64,000 nucleotides of DNA from Amycolatopsis orientalis DSM 40040 = KCTC 9412 (GCF_000478275.1 NZ_ASJB01000086.1:1-64000), one strand, 5' to 3'; numbered from the stretch's first letter, positions 8,574 to 17,551 are shown. Notes: generated by a model from the sequence alone, not told the origin. A program made the numbers and translations.

Positions 8574-9962
8574 ATGCCCGCACCAGGTCCCGCCACTCCC
8601 GTGACCGCACTGGAGACCCGGTCGCTCGGCACCGGATTCCGGCGGCGGCACGTCACCATGCTGGCCATCAGCGGGGCGATCGGCGCCGGCCTGTTCGTCG
8701 GCACCGGCGCGGGGATCAAGACCGCCGGACCCGGCATCCTGCTGTCCTATGTGGTCGCCGGGCTGCTCATGGTGCTGGTCATGCGCATGCTGGGCGAGAT
8801 GGCGGCCGCCGAGCCGAGCAGCGGCTCGTTCTCGGTGTACGCGGAGAAGGCGCTCGGCCGCTGGGCGGGGTTCACCGTCGGCTGGCTGTACTGGTCGCTG
8901 CTGGTGGTCGTGGTGGCCGCCGAGGCGACCGCGGCGGCGGGGATCGCGAACGGGCTCCTGCCGGTGATTCCACAGTGGACCTGGGTGCTGCTGTTCATGG
9001 CCGTGCTCACCGTGGTGAACCTGTTCGCCGTGCGCTCGTTCGGCGAGTTCGAGTTCTGGTTCGGCGCGATCAAGGTGACCGCGGTGGTCGCCTTCCTGGT
9101 GCTCGGCACGCTGGCGGTGTTCGGGATCCTGCCGGGGACGTCTCCGGTCGGCCTGAGCAACCTCACCGGGCACGGCGGGTTCCTGCCCAACGGCCTGCAA
9201 GGAGTGCTGACCGGGCTGCTCGCGGTCGCGTTCTCCTTCGGTGGCATGGAACTGGTCACCATCGCCGCGGCGGAGTCCGAAGACCCGGCGGATTCGATCC
9301 GCCGCACCACGCGGACGGTGATCGTCCGGCTGCTGCTGTTCTACGTCGGTTCGGTCGCGCTGATGGTGCTGTTGCTGCCGTGGGAATCCGCTTCGGCCAA
9401 CACCAGCCCGTTCGTGACCGTCCTGGAGCAGGTCGGGGTGCCGTCGGCGGCGTTGCTGATGAGCTTCGTCGTGCTGACGTCGCTGCTCTCGGCGCTGAAC
9501 GCGAACCTTTACGGTGCCTCGCGAATGGTGTTCTCCTTGGCCTCGCGGGGTGAGGCGCCGCGCGCGATGCTGCGGCTGTCCGGCGCCGGGGTCCCCCGGA
9601 CGGCGGTGCTGGCGTCGGTCACCTTCGGCTTCGTGGCCGTCCTGCTGAACTTCCTCGCGCCGGACCGGGTCCTGCCGTTCCTGTTGAACGCCATCGGGGC
9701 GAACATCCTGCTGGTCTGGATCTTCGTCGCCGTCTCCCAGTTGCGGCTGCGGAAAGCGGCGGAACGCGACGGCACGGCCGCCGAGCTGCCCGTGCGGATG
9801 TGGGGTTTCCCGTGGCTCAGCTGGGTCGCGCTGCTCGCGATGGCGGGCGTGCTCATTCTCATGTGGACGGACGCCGACGCGCGTACGCAGCTGTTCACCA
9901 GTGGCGCGGTCGCCGTGCTGATCGTGGTGATCAGCCTGCTCAGGCGACGTCCGCGACGCTGA
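8574..9962 (+). CDS. APC-superfamily amino-acid permease
   Basis: A 462-residue integral membrane transporter with about 12 hydrophobic helices. The N-terminal consensus of the AAT/APC family is present: HVTMLAISGAIGAGLFVGTG in helix 1, GEMAAAEPSSGSFSVYAEKA and GRWAGFTVGWLYW after helix 2. Such proteins move amino acids or GABA by proton symport or exchange. It follows the decarboxylase closely and probably shares its transcript. Its last 23 bases overlap the 3' end of the convergent ROK gene. Confidence 0.9.
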   Translation: MPAPGPATPVTALETRSLGTGFRRRHVTMLAISGAIGAGLFVGTGAGIKTAGPGILLSYVVAGLLMVLVMRMLGEMAAAEPSSGSFSVYAEKALGRWAGFTVGWLYWSLLVVVVAAEATAAAGIANGLLPVIPQWTWVLLFMAVLTVVNLFAVRSFGEFEFWFGAIKVTAVVAFLVLGTLAVFGILPGTSPVGLSNLTGHGGFLPNGLQGVLTGLLAVAFSFGGMELVTIAAAESEDPADSIRRTTRTVIVRLLLFYVGSVALMVLLLPWESASANTSPFVTVLEQVGVPSAALLMSFVVLTSLLSALNANLYGASRMVFSLASRGEAPRAMLRLSGAGVPRTAVLASVTFGFVAVLLNFLAPDRVLPFLLNAIGANILLVWIFVAVSQLRLRKAAERDGTAAELPVRMWGFPWLSWVALLAMAGVLILMWTDADARTQLFTSGAVAVLIVVISLLRRRPRR

Positions 9963-10932
9963 ACAACTCGTGCTCGACGCGGCTGAGCGCCAGCCGCACC
10001 GCCCCGAGGGCCACCGAGTCGTCGCCGAGCGCCGAGGTCTCCACCCGCACCGGGAACAGGCAGAGCCTGGCCAGTTCTGCCCGCAGCGGCGTCGTCAGCA
10101 GGTCATCCGCCCCGCCGATCACCACCAGTTGCGGGTCGACGGTGAGCACGGTGGCGGCGACGAGTTCGACGAACCTGTCGGGGAACGCGTACCGGCCTGC
10201 CCGCCGCAGGACCCCGATCTCGCCCGCCGCGTCGTGGTGCCCCGAGTGCAGCTTCCCGCCGAGCAGCAGGCCCAGCGACACGGTCCGGCCGGCCTGCACG
10301 TAGACCATGTCGTCGATGCCGCGCGCGGCCCCGCGCCAGTGCTCGGCCAGCGTCGCGAGCTTGGTGTCGCCGGCCGCCAGCACCGGGCAACCGCCGCCGA
10401 ACTCCGCGGGCAGGTCGAGACCGGTCCAGCCGGGAAGGCGTGCGCCGCGGACGACCTTGCCGCCGGACACCACCCCGATGGTGCCGACACCGAGGACCCG
10501 CAGATTCGTGCGGCCATCGAGGGCGGCACCGAGCACCCGGTGCGCGACGCCGAGCCGATCGGGGGCGGGCATGTCCGGGGTGAGGTCTGCCCCGGCCCGG
10601 CCGACGACGTCGCCGCGCAGGTCGGCGACCAGGCACAACGCCTTGTGCGGGCCGACCTCGAGCCCGGCGACGTGCCCGGCCTCGGGCCGGAACCGGTACC
10701 GCTTGGCCGGCCTGCCCACGGGCCGCGGCGCGCCGGGGGAGAGCGGGACCTCCTCGACCAGCCCCTGCTCGCCGAGGTCGGCGGCGATCTCCTCGACCGT
10801 CGGCCGGGAGACCTCGCTCGCCTTGACCAGTTCGGCGAGCGTGAGTTCTTCGGCCGCGTACAACGCCCGCAGGACCGCTATGGCGTTGAGCCGCCGCAGC
10901 AGTGACGGATCCCCGCCCGACAGCCTGGCCAT
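9940..10932 (-). CDS. ROK-family transcriptional regulator
   Basis: A 330-residue protein with an N-terminal MarR-like HTH (about residues 15-65; LTLAELVKASEVSRPTVEEI) and a ROK sugar-kinase-like domain (about 85-320; LGVGTIGVVSGGKV, GHHDAAGEIG, DPQLVVIGG). NagC/Mlc/XylR-type relatives sense sugars or phosphosugars. The GHHDAAGEIG segment lacks the usual downstream CxCGxxGC zinc motif, so it may be structurally divergent. The HxlR gene ends 8 bases upstream of its ATG, so the two are probably co-transcribed. Its 3' end overlaps the permease by 23 bases. Confidence 0.85.
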   Translation of the reverse strand: MARLSGGDPSLLRRLNAIAVLRALYAAEELTLAELVKASEVSRPTVEEIAADLGEQGLVEEVPLSPGAPRPVGRPAKRYRFRPEAGHVAGLEVGPHKALCLVADLRGDVVGRAGADLTPDMPAPDRLGVAHRVLGAALDGRTNLRVLGVGTIGVVSGGKVVRGARLPGWTGLDLPAEFGGGCPVLAAGDTKLATLAEHWRGAARGIDDMVYVQAGRTVSLGLLLGGKLHSGHHDAAGEIGVLRRAGRYAFPDRFVELVAATVLTVDPQLVVIGGADDLLTTPLRAELARLCLFPVRVETSALGDDSVALGAVRLALSRVEHELFSVADVA

Positions 10933-10940
10933 GCGGCTCC

Positions 10941-11369
10941 TCAGGCGCCGACGCGCCGGTCGTACCGGGCGCGCGCGACGGCGATCTCGTTCTGGTGTTC
11001 CTCGGTCCAGGTGACCAGCGACCGGATCGTCTTGTGCAGCGTCATGCCCAGCGGCGTCAGCGCGTACTCGACCCGGGGCGGCACGACCGGGTAGACGGTC
11101 CGCTCGACGAGCCCGTCGCGTTCGAGGTGCCGCAGCGTGGTGGTGAGCATGCGCTGGCTGATGCCGTCGATCTTGTCCTTCAGCTCGGTGAACCGGAGGG
11201 TGTTCCGGTCGAGCAGCGCGATGACCAGCAGTGACCACTTGTCCGCCACCCGGTCCAGGATCTGGCGGACCTCACAGTCCTCGCGGGTGTCCCACTGGAA
11301 GGCCTCGTAGTCCGCCTCGGTGAGTTCACAACGACTGGGTGAGTTCAAAGTGCCTTCTTCCATGGTCAT
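10941..11369 (-). CDS. HxlR-family transcriptional regulator
   Basis: A 142-residue winged-helix protein with the HxlR core: CEVRQILDRVADKWSLLVI (about 32-50), RFTELKDKIDGISQRMLTTT recognition region, and the wing ERTVYPVVPPRVEYALTPLG (about 89-108). Cys14 and Cys32 could be redox-sensing, as in some family members, but this is inference. It is divergent from the DHA2 efflux pump with a 91-base intergenic gap, the usual arrangement for a local repressor. ATGs at 11369 and 11363 are both possible, and neither has a strong ribosome site. Confidence 0.88.
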   Translation of the reverse strand: MTMEEGTLNSPSRCELTEADYEAFQWDTREDCEVRQILDRVADKWSLLVIALLDRNTLRFTELKDKIDGISQRMLTTTLRHLERDGLVERTVYPVVPPRVEYALTPLGMTLHKTIRSLVTWTEEHQNEIAVARARYDRRVGA

Positions 11370-11460
11370 CGATGGTGACGGAAGATCCCCTTGGTTACAA
11401 GAGGGAACTGACCGGCCGATGAGTAACCGTCGGTCGTGTGTCCACTGAGGGAGATCCGAC

Positions 11461-12903
11461 TTGATCACAACGCGAACACCGCCGCGCGCCGCCGACCGGA
11501 TGAGCGGGCGGGCCTGGGGTGTGCTTCTGGTGCTGTGCGGCGCCATCTTCCTGGAGGGCATCGACGTCGCGATGCTGAACGTGGCGCTGCCGTCCATCCG
11601 GGCCGAACTCGGCCTGTCGACCGCGACACTGAGCGGCGTGGTGAGCGCCTATGTGCTCGGTTACGGCGGGTTCATGCTCCTGGGTGGCCGGGCCGCCGAC
11701 CTGTACGGCCGCCGCCGCATGTTCCTGCTGTGGCTGGTGGTGTTCCTCGTCTTCTCGGGGCTGGGCGGATTCGCGACCGAGGGCTGGATGCTCCTGCTCG
11801 CGCGGTTCGCCACCGGGGTCGCGGCGGCCTTCATGACCCCGGCGGGTCTGTCGATCATCACCACGAGCTTCGAAGAGGGGCCGAAGCGGAACAAGGCGCT
11901 GCTCTTCTACGCCGGTACGGCCGCGGGTGGGTTCTCGCTGGGCCTGGTCATCGGCGGGTTGCTGGCCAGGATCGACTGGCGGTGGGTGTTCTTCACGCCG
12001 GTCATCCTCTCGGCCTTCATCCTGCTCGCCGCGCTCTGGCTCATCAAGGAACCCGCCGGACGGGATCGCGTGCCGCGGCGCCTGGACCTCGCCGGAGCGG
12101 CCACCGTGACCACGGCGATGCTGCTGATCGCCTACGCCGTGGTCCGGCTGGAACATCCCGGACAGGGCTGGGGCTGGACGATCGTGTCCTTCGCCGGGGG
12201 AGTGGCCGCGCTCGCGGCCTTCGTCGCCATCGAACGCCGCTCACCCGCGCCGCTGGTGCGGCTGGGCATCCTGAAGTCGGGACGGCTGGTGCGGGCGAAC
12301 GCCGCGGCGCTGCTCTTCGCGGGCTCGTTCTTCGGGTTCCAGTTCTTGGTCACGCTGTACCTGCAGGAACTGCGGGGCTGGACGACGCTCGAAACGAGCC
12401 TGGCGCTGCTGGTGGTGGGGATCGACGCCGTGCTCGCACCGACGCTGACCCCGCGGCTGGTGGCCAGATTCGGGAACACGCGGGTGATCTTCGGCGGCCT
12501 CGTGCTCGCCACCGTGGCGTACGCGCTCTTCACGCCGTTGGGCCTCGACTGGACGTACGCGGCGATGTTCCCGTCGATGATCATCCTCGGGCTCGGGTTC
12601 GCGCTGGCCTACGGTCCGCTGACGATCGTCGCCACCGACGGGATCGCCGAGGACGAACAGGGACTGGCGGGCGGCCTGCTGTACACGGCCTTCCAGTTCG
12701 GCGCGGCGCTCGGGCTGTCCGCGGTGACCGCGGTGAACGTCGCCGTCCTCGGCGCGGGTGATTCCCCGGAGGCCGCGCTCGGTGGTTTCCGCGCGGCGCT
12801 GACCGTGCCGCTGACGTTGGCCGCCGTCGCCGCGGCGATCATCGCCGCCGGGTGGAGGTCCGGTTCGCCTGGGAGGGAGCGGGACCGTGTGGCGCGGGCG
12901 TGA
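11461..12903 (+). CDS. DHA2-family MFS multidrug efflux transporter
   Basis: A 480-residue major-facilitator protein with about 14 membrane helices (EmrB/QacA type). Helix 1 carries the DHA2-typical MLNVALPSIRAELGLS and the first cytoplasmic loop GGRAADLYGRRRMF (motif A). Motif C-like glycines follow in helix 5. The TTG start at 11461 has GAGGGAGA 6 bases upstream; the next candidate, ATG at 11500, has no such site. It likely exports drugs or metabolites by proton antiport under control of the divergent HxlR regulator. Confidence 0.88.
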   Translation: MITTRTPPRAADRMSGRAWGVLLVLCGAIFLEGIDVAMLNVALPSIRAELGLSTATLSGVVSAYVLGYGGFMLLGGRAADLYGRRRMFLLWLVVFLVFSGLGGFATEGWMLLLARFATGVAAAFMTPAGLSIITTSFEEGPKRNKALLFYAGTAAGGFSLGLVIGGLLARIDWRWVFFTPVILSAFILLAALWLIKEPAGRDRVPRRLDLAGAATVTTAMLLIAYAVVRLEHPGQGWGWTIVSFAGGVAALAAFVAIERRSPAPLVRLGILKSGRLVRANAAALLFAGSFFGFQFLVTLYLQELRGWTTLETSLALLVVGIDAVLAPTLTPRLVARFGNTRVIFGGLVLATVAYALFTPLGLDWTYAAMFPSMIILGLGFALAYGPLTIVATDGIAEDEQGLAGGLLYTAFQFGAALGLSAVTAVNVAVLGAGDSPEAALGGFRAALTVPLTLAAVAAAIIAAGWRSGSPGRERDRVARA

Positions 12904-12996
12904 GAAAAGGGACCATGGTGACGACCGCGCTGTTGATCAGCAGGCAAGTGTCCACTGTGTACTTGTCTCGGTGGAGGTCGTGGGCTGGGCCCCGGC

Positions 12997-13461
12997 TCAC
13001 CTGGCTTCGACGTAGGCGGCCAGGTTGGCCAGCGAGGACGCGATCCCGGCCTCGTGGTCGGCTTGGCCGATGCCCGGCGGGACATCCGTGGCGGTGACGG
13101 TCACCTCGGTGCCGTCACCCGCCGCGGCGAGGTCCCAGACCATCGTCATGGTTCCCGCGAAAGCCGGGTCCTCGGCCTCGAACACCGCCCGCTGCACCAC
13201 GCGCTTGGGCGGCACCAGTTCGGCGAAGGCGACCTCGACGACGTCGGTGGCGTCCGAGGATTTGCCGGGGCTTTCGGAGGCGTCGAGATAGGTGAGGGTC
13301 ATCCGGAAACCGCCGCCAGGACGGGGATCCCACCGGCCGATCCGGCCGCGCATCCCTTGCGGCGGCAACCACGACCGCAGGGCTTCGCGGTCGAGCAGGG
13401 CGTTGTAGACGGTCTCGGGTGCCGCGTCCATCACCCGGCTGCCGCGGTCGATCCTGTCCAT
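12997..13461 (-). CDS. SRPBCC (AHSA1-like) domain protein
   Basis: A 154-residue START/Bet v1-like ligand-binding domain. It shows AAPETVYNALLDREALRSWLPP at the N-terminus, the RPGGGFRMTLTY strand pair, FAELVPPKRVVQRAVFE in the middle and the long C-terminal helix (GIASSLANLAAYVE). Such proteins bind hydrophobic ligands; none is identified here. The ATG at 13461 gives the conserved MDRIDRGSRVMDA start; the longer frame upstream is just the hairpin at 13493-13536 read through. Confidence 0.85.
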   Translation of the reverse strand: MDRIDRGSRVMDAAPETVYNALLDREALRSWLPPQGMRGRIGRWDPRPGGGFRMTLTYLDASESPGKSSDATDVVEVAFAELVPPKRVVQRAVFEAEDPAFAGTMTMVWDLAAAGDGTEVTVTATDVPPGIGQADHEAGIASSLANLAAYVEAR

Positions 13462-13492
13462 GGTCCCGAGTCTAGGCGCGGCCCGCGGTCGG

Positions 13493-13536
13493 TCGTGAGT
13501 GGTAATGACGGTTCTAACCGTCATTACCACTCACGA
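13493..13536. terminator. Family A palindrome (GAGTGGTAATGACGGTT), 21-bp stem
   Basis: Perfect 21-base arms at 13493-13513 and 13516-13536 around a 2-base centre (CT). The same sequence recurs at 25938-25999 and 51865-51908, and a variant at 52068-52115. It lies between the amiE stop and the start of the SRPBCC gene, both on the minus strand, so it can terminate amiE readthrough. No U-tract is seen. Confidence 0.8.
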
Positions 13537-13565
13537 GCCGCTTCACACATCGCGGGGAATACGCC

Positions 13566-14576
13566 TCACCGTGCTGATCCCGGGTGACGAGGACTGATCG
13601 TGTCGCGGGTGATCGACTCGACCTTTTCCTGCGCCTTCTTCGCGTCGGTCACCCAGAGCTTGTAGAAGTCGAACGGGCAGTCCGCGACTCCCTTGTCGCC
13701 CTCGTCCGCGTCCTGAACGCCGGTGTAACCGCGGTGCAGCAGCTTGAAAATGTGGTTCTGCGACTGGTCGTAGGTCCGTGCGTCCCGGATCGCCGAAACG
13801 GACAGCTGCGCGTACTGGATCCCGTATTCCTCCTCGCCGGTCTCGCCGAGTGTGCGGCCGTCGAAGCCGATGATCGCGGAATGGCCGAAGTACGAGTACA
13901 CGCCGTCGAATCCGGCGGCGTTCGCCACGGCGACGTAACAGTTGTTGGCCCACGCCATCGCCTTGGCCATCAGCACCTGCTGCTCCTTGGCCGGGTACAT
14001 GTACCCCTGGCAGCGGACGATCAGCTCGGCGCCCTTCATCGCGCAATCCCGCCAGATCTCCGGATAGTTCCCGTCGTCGCAGATGATCAGCGAGATCTTC
14101 ATGCCCTTGGGCCCGTCGCTGACGTAGGTCTCGTCGCCGGGGTACCAGCCCTCGATCGGGCACCACGGCAGGATCTTGCGGTATTTCTGGACGATCTCGC
14201 CCGCGTCGTTGATGAGCACGAGGGTGTTGTACGGCGGCTTGTGGGGATGATCCTCGTGCCGCTCGCCGGTGATGGAGAAGACGCCCCACGTCCGCGCCTC
14301 CCGGCAGGCGGCGGCGAAGATCTCGGTCTCCTCGCCGGGAATGGTCGCCGCGGTCTCGTACATCTCCTCGGGGTCGTACATGATGCCCTGGGTCGAATAC
14401 TCCGGGAACACCACCAGATCCATCCCGGGAAGACCGGTTTTCATGCCCACCACCATTTCGGCGATCTTGCGGGCGTTGGCGAGGACCTCGGCCTTGGTGT
14501 GCAGCCGCGGCATCTTGTAGTTGACCACCGCGACGCCGACCGTGTCCGGGCTCGCGGAAATATCACCGTGTCGCAT
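13566..14576 (-). CDS. amiE: Aliphatic amidase
   Basis: Hydrolyses short-chain aliphatic amides to the acid and ammonia (nitrilase superfamily). The 336-residue length is close to the usual ~340-346, and the catalytic triad falls at the classical positions: Glu59 (VVFPEY), Lys134 (KYRKILPW) and Cys166 ([11 protein letters not shown]). AAGGAG precedes the ATG by 6 bases. The gene overlaps the 3' end of amiS by 14 bases, implying translational coupling in an amiC-amiS-amiE order. Probable regulation is by the MarR protein encoded at 16450, through the site upstream of amiS. Confidence 0.95.
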   Translation of the reverse strand: MRHGDISASPDTVGVAVVNYKMPRLHTKAEVLANARKIAEMVVGMKTGLPGMDLVVFPEYSTQGIMYDPEEMYETAATIPGEETEIFAAACREARTWGVFSITGERHEDHPHKPPYNTLVLINDAGEIVQKYRKILPWCPIEGWYPGDETYVSDGPKGMKISLIICDDGNYPEIWRDCAMKGAELIVRCQGYMYPAKEQQVLMAKAMAWANNCYVAVANAAGFDGVYSYFGHSAIIGFDGRTLGETGEEEYGIQYAQLSVSAIRDARTYDQSQNHIFKLLHRGYTGVQDADEGDKGVADCPFDFYKLWVTDAKKAQEKVESITRDTISPRHPGSAR

Positions 14577-15201
14577 GAGAACTCCTTATCTCGGTGGGAT
14601 TCGAGGACGGCGGCGGCCGCCGTGAGGTGAGCACCACGCTCGCGGCGACCAGTGCCGCCAGGATCGCGGCCGCCAGCAGCGCGGTGCCGCCGTCGCTGCG
14701 GTAGGCGCCGGTGAGGCCGAGGAAGGCGGGCACCGAACAGGTCGGCTGGCTGAGCAGGAGGACGGTCCAGCCGGTGAACCGCGTCAGCCGTTCCATGCCG
14801 AGGCCGAGCACCAGGAAGAACAACGTCCACAACAGCGCCCAGGACAGCCAGATGACGCCGAACACCGGATCGTGGTCGTGCCAGAACGCGATTCCCGCGT
14901 ACACCATGGCGGCGCCCGCCACGAAGAGCGAAAACCAGCCGATGCCTTCGGGGGAGAGGCCCGCCAGGTTCGCTATGCCGACGTACAGGTAGGTGAAGCC
15001 GAACAGGTACAGGCCGGACGCCGCGAGGATCGCGTCCGGATTCCCGCCTGCCTGGACGATCAGCACGGTCGGGGTGAGGCATTGCAGCGCGCCCACGAAC
15101 AGGTTCAGCACCGCCGCCGACCGCGGCGGTATCCGCCCGAGCAGCATCAGGCCGTTGATCATCAAGGCGGCGCCGACGTAGAGCAGGCCCACATCGCCCA
15201 T
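14563..15201 (-). CDS. amiS: AmiS/UreI-family amide or urea channel
   Basis: A 212-residue membrane protein with 6-7 hydrophobic helices. It has the AmiS/UreI hallmarks: [18 protein letters not shown] at the N-terminus and [13 protein letters not shown] and [15 protein letters not shown] in later helices. It should let short amides or urea enter the cell for the amidase encoded just downstream. GGAGG lies 5 bases before the ATG at 15201, so I prefer it to the GTG at 15207. Confidence 0.92.
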   Translation of the reverse strand: MGDVGLLYVGAALMINGLMLLGRIPPRSAAVLNLFVGALQCLTPTVLIVQAGGNPDAILAASGLYLFGFTYLYVGIANLAGLSPEGIGWFSLFVAGAAMVYAGIAFWHDHDPVFGVIWLSWALLWTLFFLVLGLGMERLTRFTGWTVLLLSQPTCSVPAFLGLTGAYRSDGGTALLAAAILAALVAASVVLTSRRPPPSSNPTEIRSSHATR

Positions 15202-15231
15202 GCTCACCTCCGGGTAATCGACGTCACTTGG

Positions 15232-15253
15232 AATAATTTCAAATGAAAGTATG
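15232..15253. promoter_or_regulatory. Candidate MarR operator upstream of amiS
   Basis: A 22-base inverted repeat with core TTTCA-NN-TGAAA; half-sites match at 8 of 10 positions. It is identical at 16 of 22 positions to the element at 16394-16415 between amiC and the marR gene. Its position 31 bases upstream of the amiS start fits a repressor site. Confidence 0.6.
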
Positions 15254-15285
15254 TGGTGTGCCGTGCCGAGTCAAGAGTGCGGATT

Positions 15286-16362
15286 TCAGAGCCGGGTGAG
15301 GACTTCGAAGTCGTAGCCATCGGCGACCGCCAGGTGGACGTGCTGGTCGGCCTGCCGCCCGCGGAATTCGATCGTGCCGCGCGGCCCGTGGTAGGCGACG
15401 CCGTCGATCGCCGCGTTGAGCGCGGGCAACTCCGGTGTACCCGCCCGGCGGACGAGTTCCGCCAGCGTGTGCAGCCCCTCGTAACAGGATTCGGCGGCGT
15501 TGTTCAACGCCGGGGCGCCCGGCCCGTTCCGGTCGACGTACCGGCCGAGCAGGTCCATCGCGTCGGCGGTGACCATGGACCGGAAGTAGGCGGCGGAGAC
15601 GTAGAGGTCGCGGGTGGCGTTCGCGCCGCTCGCGAGGAGCATGTTCTCCTCCATCAGCGGGCTGAACCGGACCAGTCGTTCGCTGAGCCCGCGCGCGGCG
15701 AAGGCGCGGTTGAAGCGCACCGCGTCCTGCCCGACCAGCAACATGAGCACACCGTCGCTTGTGGACTGTTCCACCGCGCGGACCACTGTGGACATATCAC
15801 CCGAGCCGAGCCCGACGAACGCTTCGCCCGTGATGTTCAGGTCGAGTTCCTTGGCGTACTGCCGGATCGCCAGCGCCGACCGGCGCGGCCAGACGTAATC
15901 GTCGCCCACGACGAACCATCTCCGGAGGCCGAGCTGGTCGCGCAGCCAGCGCAACGCCGGTTCGATCTGGCAGCGCGGTGTCTCGCCCGTGCAGAAGATG
16001 CCCGAGCGGCGCTCACCGCCTTCGTAGAGCGAGGTGTACACGTACGGCACCCTGTCGGCCACGACCGGCGCGAGCGCGTGCCGCACCGACGAGATGTGCC
16101 AGCCGCTCACCGCGTCGACCCGGCCGTCCTCGACGAGCCGCCGCAGATCGCCCGCGACTTGGGCCGGCGTGCCGCCGCCGTCGACCACCTCGGCCTCGAC
16201 CTGCCTGCCGAGGATGCCGCCCGCTTCGTTGAGTTCGTGGACGGCCAGCTCGGTGATCGCCTCGCAGGACGGGCCGAACAGCCCGGCGGGCCCCCGCAAC
16301 GGGACCACCATGGCCACCCGCCAGGTGTCGTCGCGGGTCCGCGTGGCGAGGCGTGGGGGCAT
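15286..16362 (-). CDS. amiC: AmiC-like amide-sensing periplasmic-binding-protein-fold protein
   Basis: A 358-residue type I periplasmic-binding-fold protein (Peripla_BP_6, branched-chain amino acid/urea/amide family). The N-terminus (MPPRLATRTRDDTWRVAMVVPLRGPAG) has no signal peptide or lipobox, which argues for a cytoplasmic sensor like Pseudomonas AmiC rather than a transporter component. No ABC permease or ATPase genes are adjacent. It precedes amiS by 84 bases on the same strand and is divergent from a MarR regulator. How AmiC would act with a MarR partner instead of AmiR is unknown. Confidence 0.85.
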   Translation of the reverse strand: MPPRLATRTRDDTWRVAMVVPLRGPAGLFGPSCEAITELAVHELNEAGGILGRQVEAEVVDGGGTPAQVAGDLRRLVEDGRVDAVSGWHISSVRHALAPVVADRVPYVYTSLYEGGERRSGIFCTGETPRCQIEPALRWLRDQLGLRRWFVVGDDYVWPRRSALAIRQYAKELDLNITGEAFVGLGSGDMSTVVRAVEQSTSDGVLMLLVGQDAVRFNRAFAARGLSERLVRFSPLMEENMLLASGANATRDLYVSAAYFRSMVTADAMDLLGRYVDRNGPGAPALNNAAESCYEGLHTLAELVRRAGTPELPALNAAIDGVAYHGPRGTIEFRGRQADQHVHLAVADGYDFEVLTRL

Positions 16363-16393
16363 GGCGCTCCGTGCGGTGGCCCGGTAAGGTCAA

Positions 16394-16415
16394 AATGCTT
16401 TCACCTGGAAGTATT
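16394..16415. promoter_or_regulatory. Candidate MarR operator between amiC and marR
   Basis: A 22-base imperfect palindrome (AATGCTTTCA and TGGAAGTATT halves, 8 of 10 symmetric). It is in the 87-base divergent intergenic region 35 bases upstream of the marR ATG. Similarity to 15232-15253 suggests one regulator binds both. Confidence 0.6.
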
Positions 16416-16449
16416 ACGAGGGTGTCCGGTTTTGGCAAGGGGACGGGAT

Positions 16450-16860
16450 ATGGGGACACGCGGCGTCGCGACCACCGGACTGTCGCTGACCGGCTCGCTC
16501 ACCCGTGCCGCGCGCGCCGTCGCCGCCAGGGTGGAGGAGGTGCTGGCCAAGGAAGGCCTTACCCTCGACCAATGGCTGGTGCTGGACGTGCTGAGCGGGA
16601 AGGGCGGCCTCGCCATGGCTGATCTCGCCGACCGGACGCTGGCCACCGGGCCGACTCTGACCAGGGTGGTCGACAAGCTGGTGACCACCGCGCAGGCCTA
16701 TCGCGAGGTCGACGCCGCCGACAGGCGCCGGGTGCTCGTCCACCTCAGTGCCCGCGGCCGGGCCACGCACCGGCGCGTGGCCGCGAAGGTGTCCGAGGTG
16801 GAAGCCCGGCTCGAGGTCGCTGACGAAGTACTCGTGGCGTTACGGAGCCTCGGCGACTGA
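16450..16860 (+). CDS. MarR-family regulator of the amidase locus
   Basis: A 136-residue winged-helix protein. The HTH (LAMADLADRTLATGPTLTRV) is followed by a wing with REVDAADRRRVLVHLSARG, in which the Asp-Arg-Arg turn is typical of MarR. The ATG at 16450 has GGGGACGGG a few bases upstream. It is divergent from amiC and likely controls amiC and amiS-amiE through the two similar palindromes. It takes the place that AmiR has in Pseudomonas. Its 3' end overlaps the convergent TetR gene by 21 bases. Confidence 0.85.
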   Translation: MGTRGVATTGLSLTGSLTRAARAVAARVEEVLAKEGLTLDQWLVLDVLSGKGGLAMADLADRTLATGPTLTRVVDKLVTTAQAYREVDAADRRRVLVHLSARGRATHRRVAAKVSEVEARLEVADEVLVALRSLGD

Positions 16861-17445
16861 AGCGCGAACGCCGTCGGCCGCCTTGCCCGCCAGTTTCAGA
16901 AGTTCGCCGAACACTTCGTCCGTGAGGTCGGCGAGCGATCTTTCCTCGCTTTCACGAAGCCACAGGCCGAACGAGATCCCGAATACGGTGATGCCCGACT
17001 CCGCCGCCAGCTTCGCCTCGATTTCGCCGGCGCCTCGCGTGCGGAGTGCGTCGGCGACCGTCGTGGCCAGGGTGGTCATCTTGTGCCGCTCCCGTTCTCG
17101 CAGCGCGGGATGCCGGTCGATCACGGACTGGCGGGTGCGGGAGTGCGGGCGGCGCTCGTCCGGGAAGAGGAGCGACGCCGACCGCAGGGCGAAGGCGACC
17201 ACCTCGAGCGGCGACGCCTCCGGTGGAGCGGCGGCCACGCCGTCGACGAACGCCTGGACCAGCAGCTGCTGACCGTGGAAGAGCACCTCGCGCTTGTCGC
17301 TGAAGTGGCGGAAGAAGGTGCGCTCGGTCAGTCCGACCGCCTGCGCGATCTCCGCCGCGGTCGTCTGTTCGAACCCACGGGTCGTGAACAGTTCGAGCGC
17401 GGCCTTCTGCAGCCGCTCCGGGGCTCCCGGTTGCCAGCGCGCCAT
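16840..17445 (-). CDS. TetR-family transcriptional regulator
   Basis: A 201-residue regulator with a clear N-terminal HTH: RLQKAALELFTTRGFEQTT, AEIAQAVGLTERTFFRHF (about residues 11-50). A C-terminal ligand-binding helical domain (TetR_C) completes it. It is divergent from the SDR gene at 17552, with inverted repeats in the gap, and probably represses it and itself. Confidence 0.9.
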   Translation of the reverse strand: MARWQPGAPERLQKAALELFTTRGFEQTTAAEIAQAVGLTERTFFRHFSDKREVLFHGQQLLVQAFVDGVAAAPPEASPLEVVAFALRSASLLFPDERRPHSRTRQSVIDRHPALRERERHKMTTLATTVADALRTRGAGEIEAKLAAESGITVFGISFGLWLRESEERSLADLTDEVFGELLKLAGKAADGVRASVAEAP

Positions 17446-17488
17446 GGGACGAGTCTAGTGATGACAGTGGCTGACATGTAGGCGTACG

Positions 17489-17530
17489 GTGGTGATGTCA
17501 GTGACTGACGTCTGTTGCTGACATCACCAC
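17489..17530. promoter_or_regulatory. Candidate TetR operator
   Basis: Perfect 13-base inverted arms GTGGTGATGTCAG (17489-17501) and CTGACATCACCAC (17518-17530), with a second small palindrome TCAGTGACTGA (17498-17508) overlapping. A further CTGACAT copy lies at about 17471. The element is 22 bases before the SDR start, in the TetR-SDR divergent gap. Confidence 0.65.
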
Positions 17531-17551
17531 TACGCTGAAGGAGAGCGCGTC

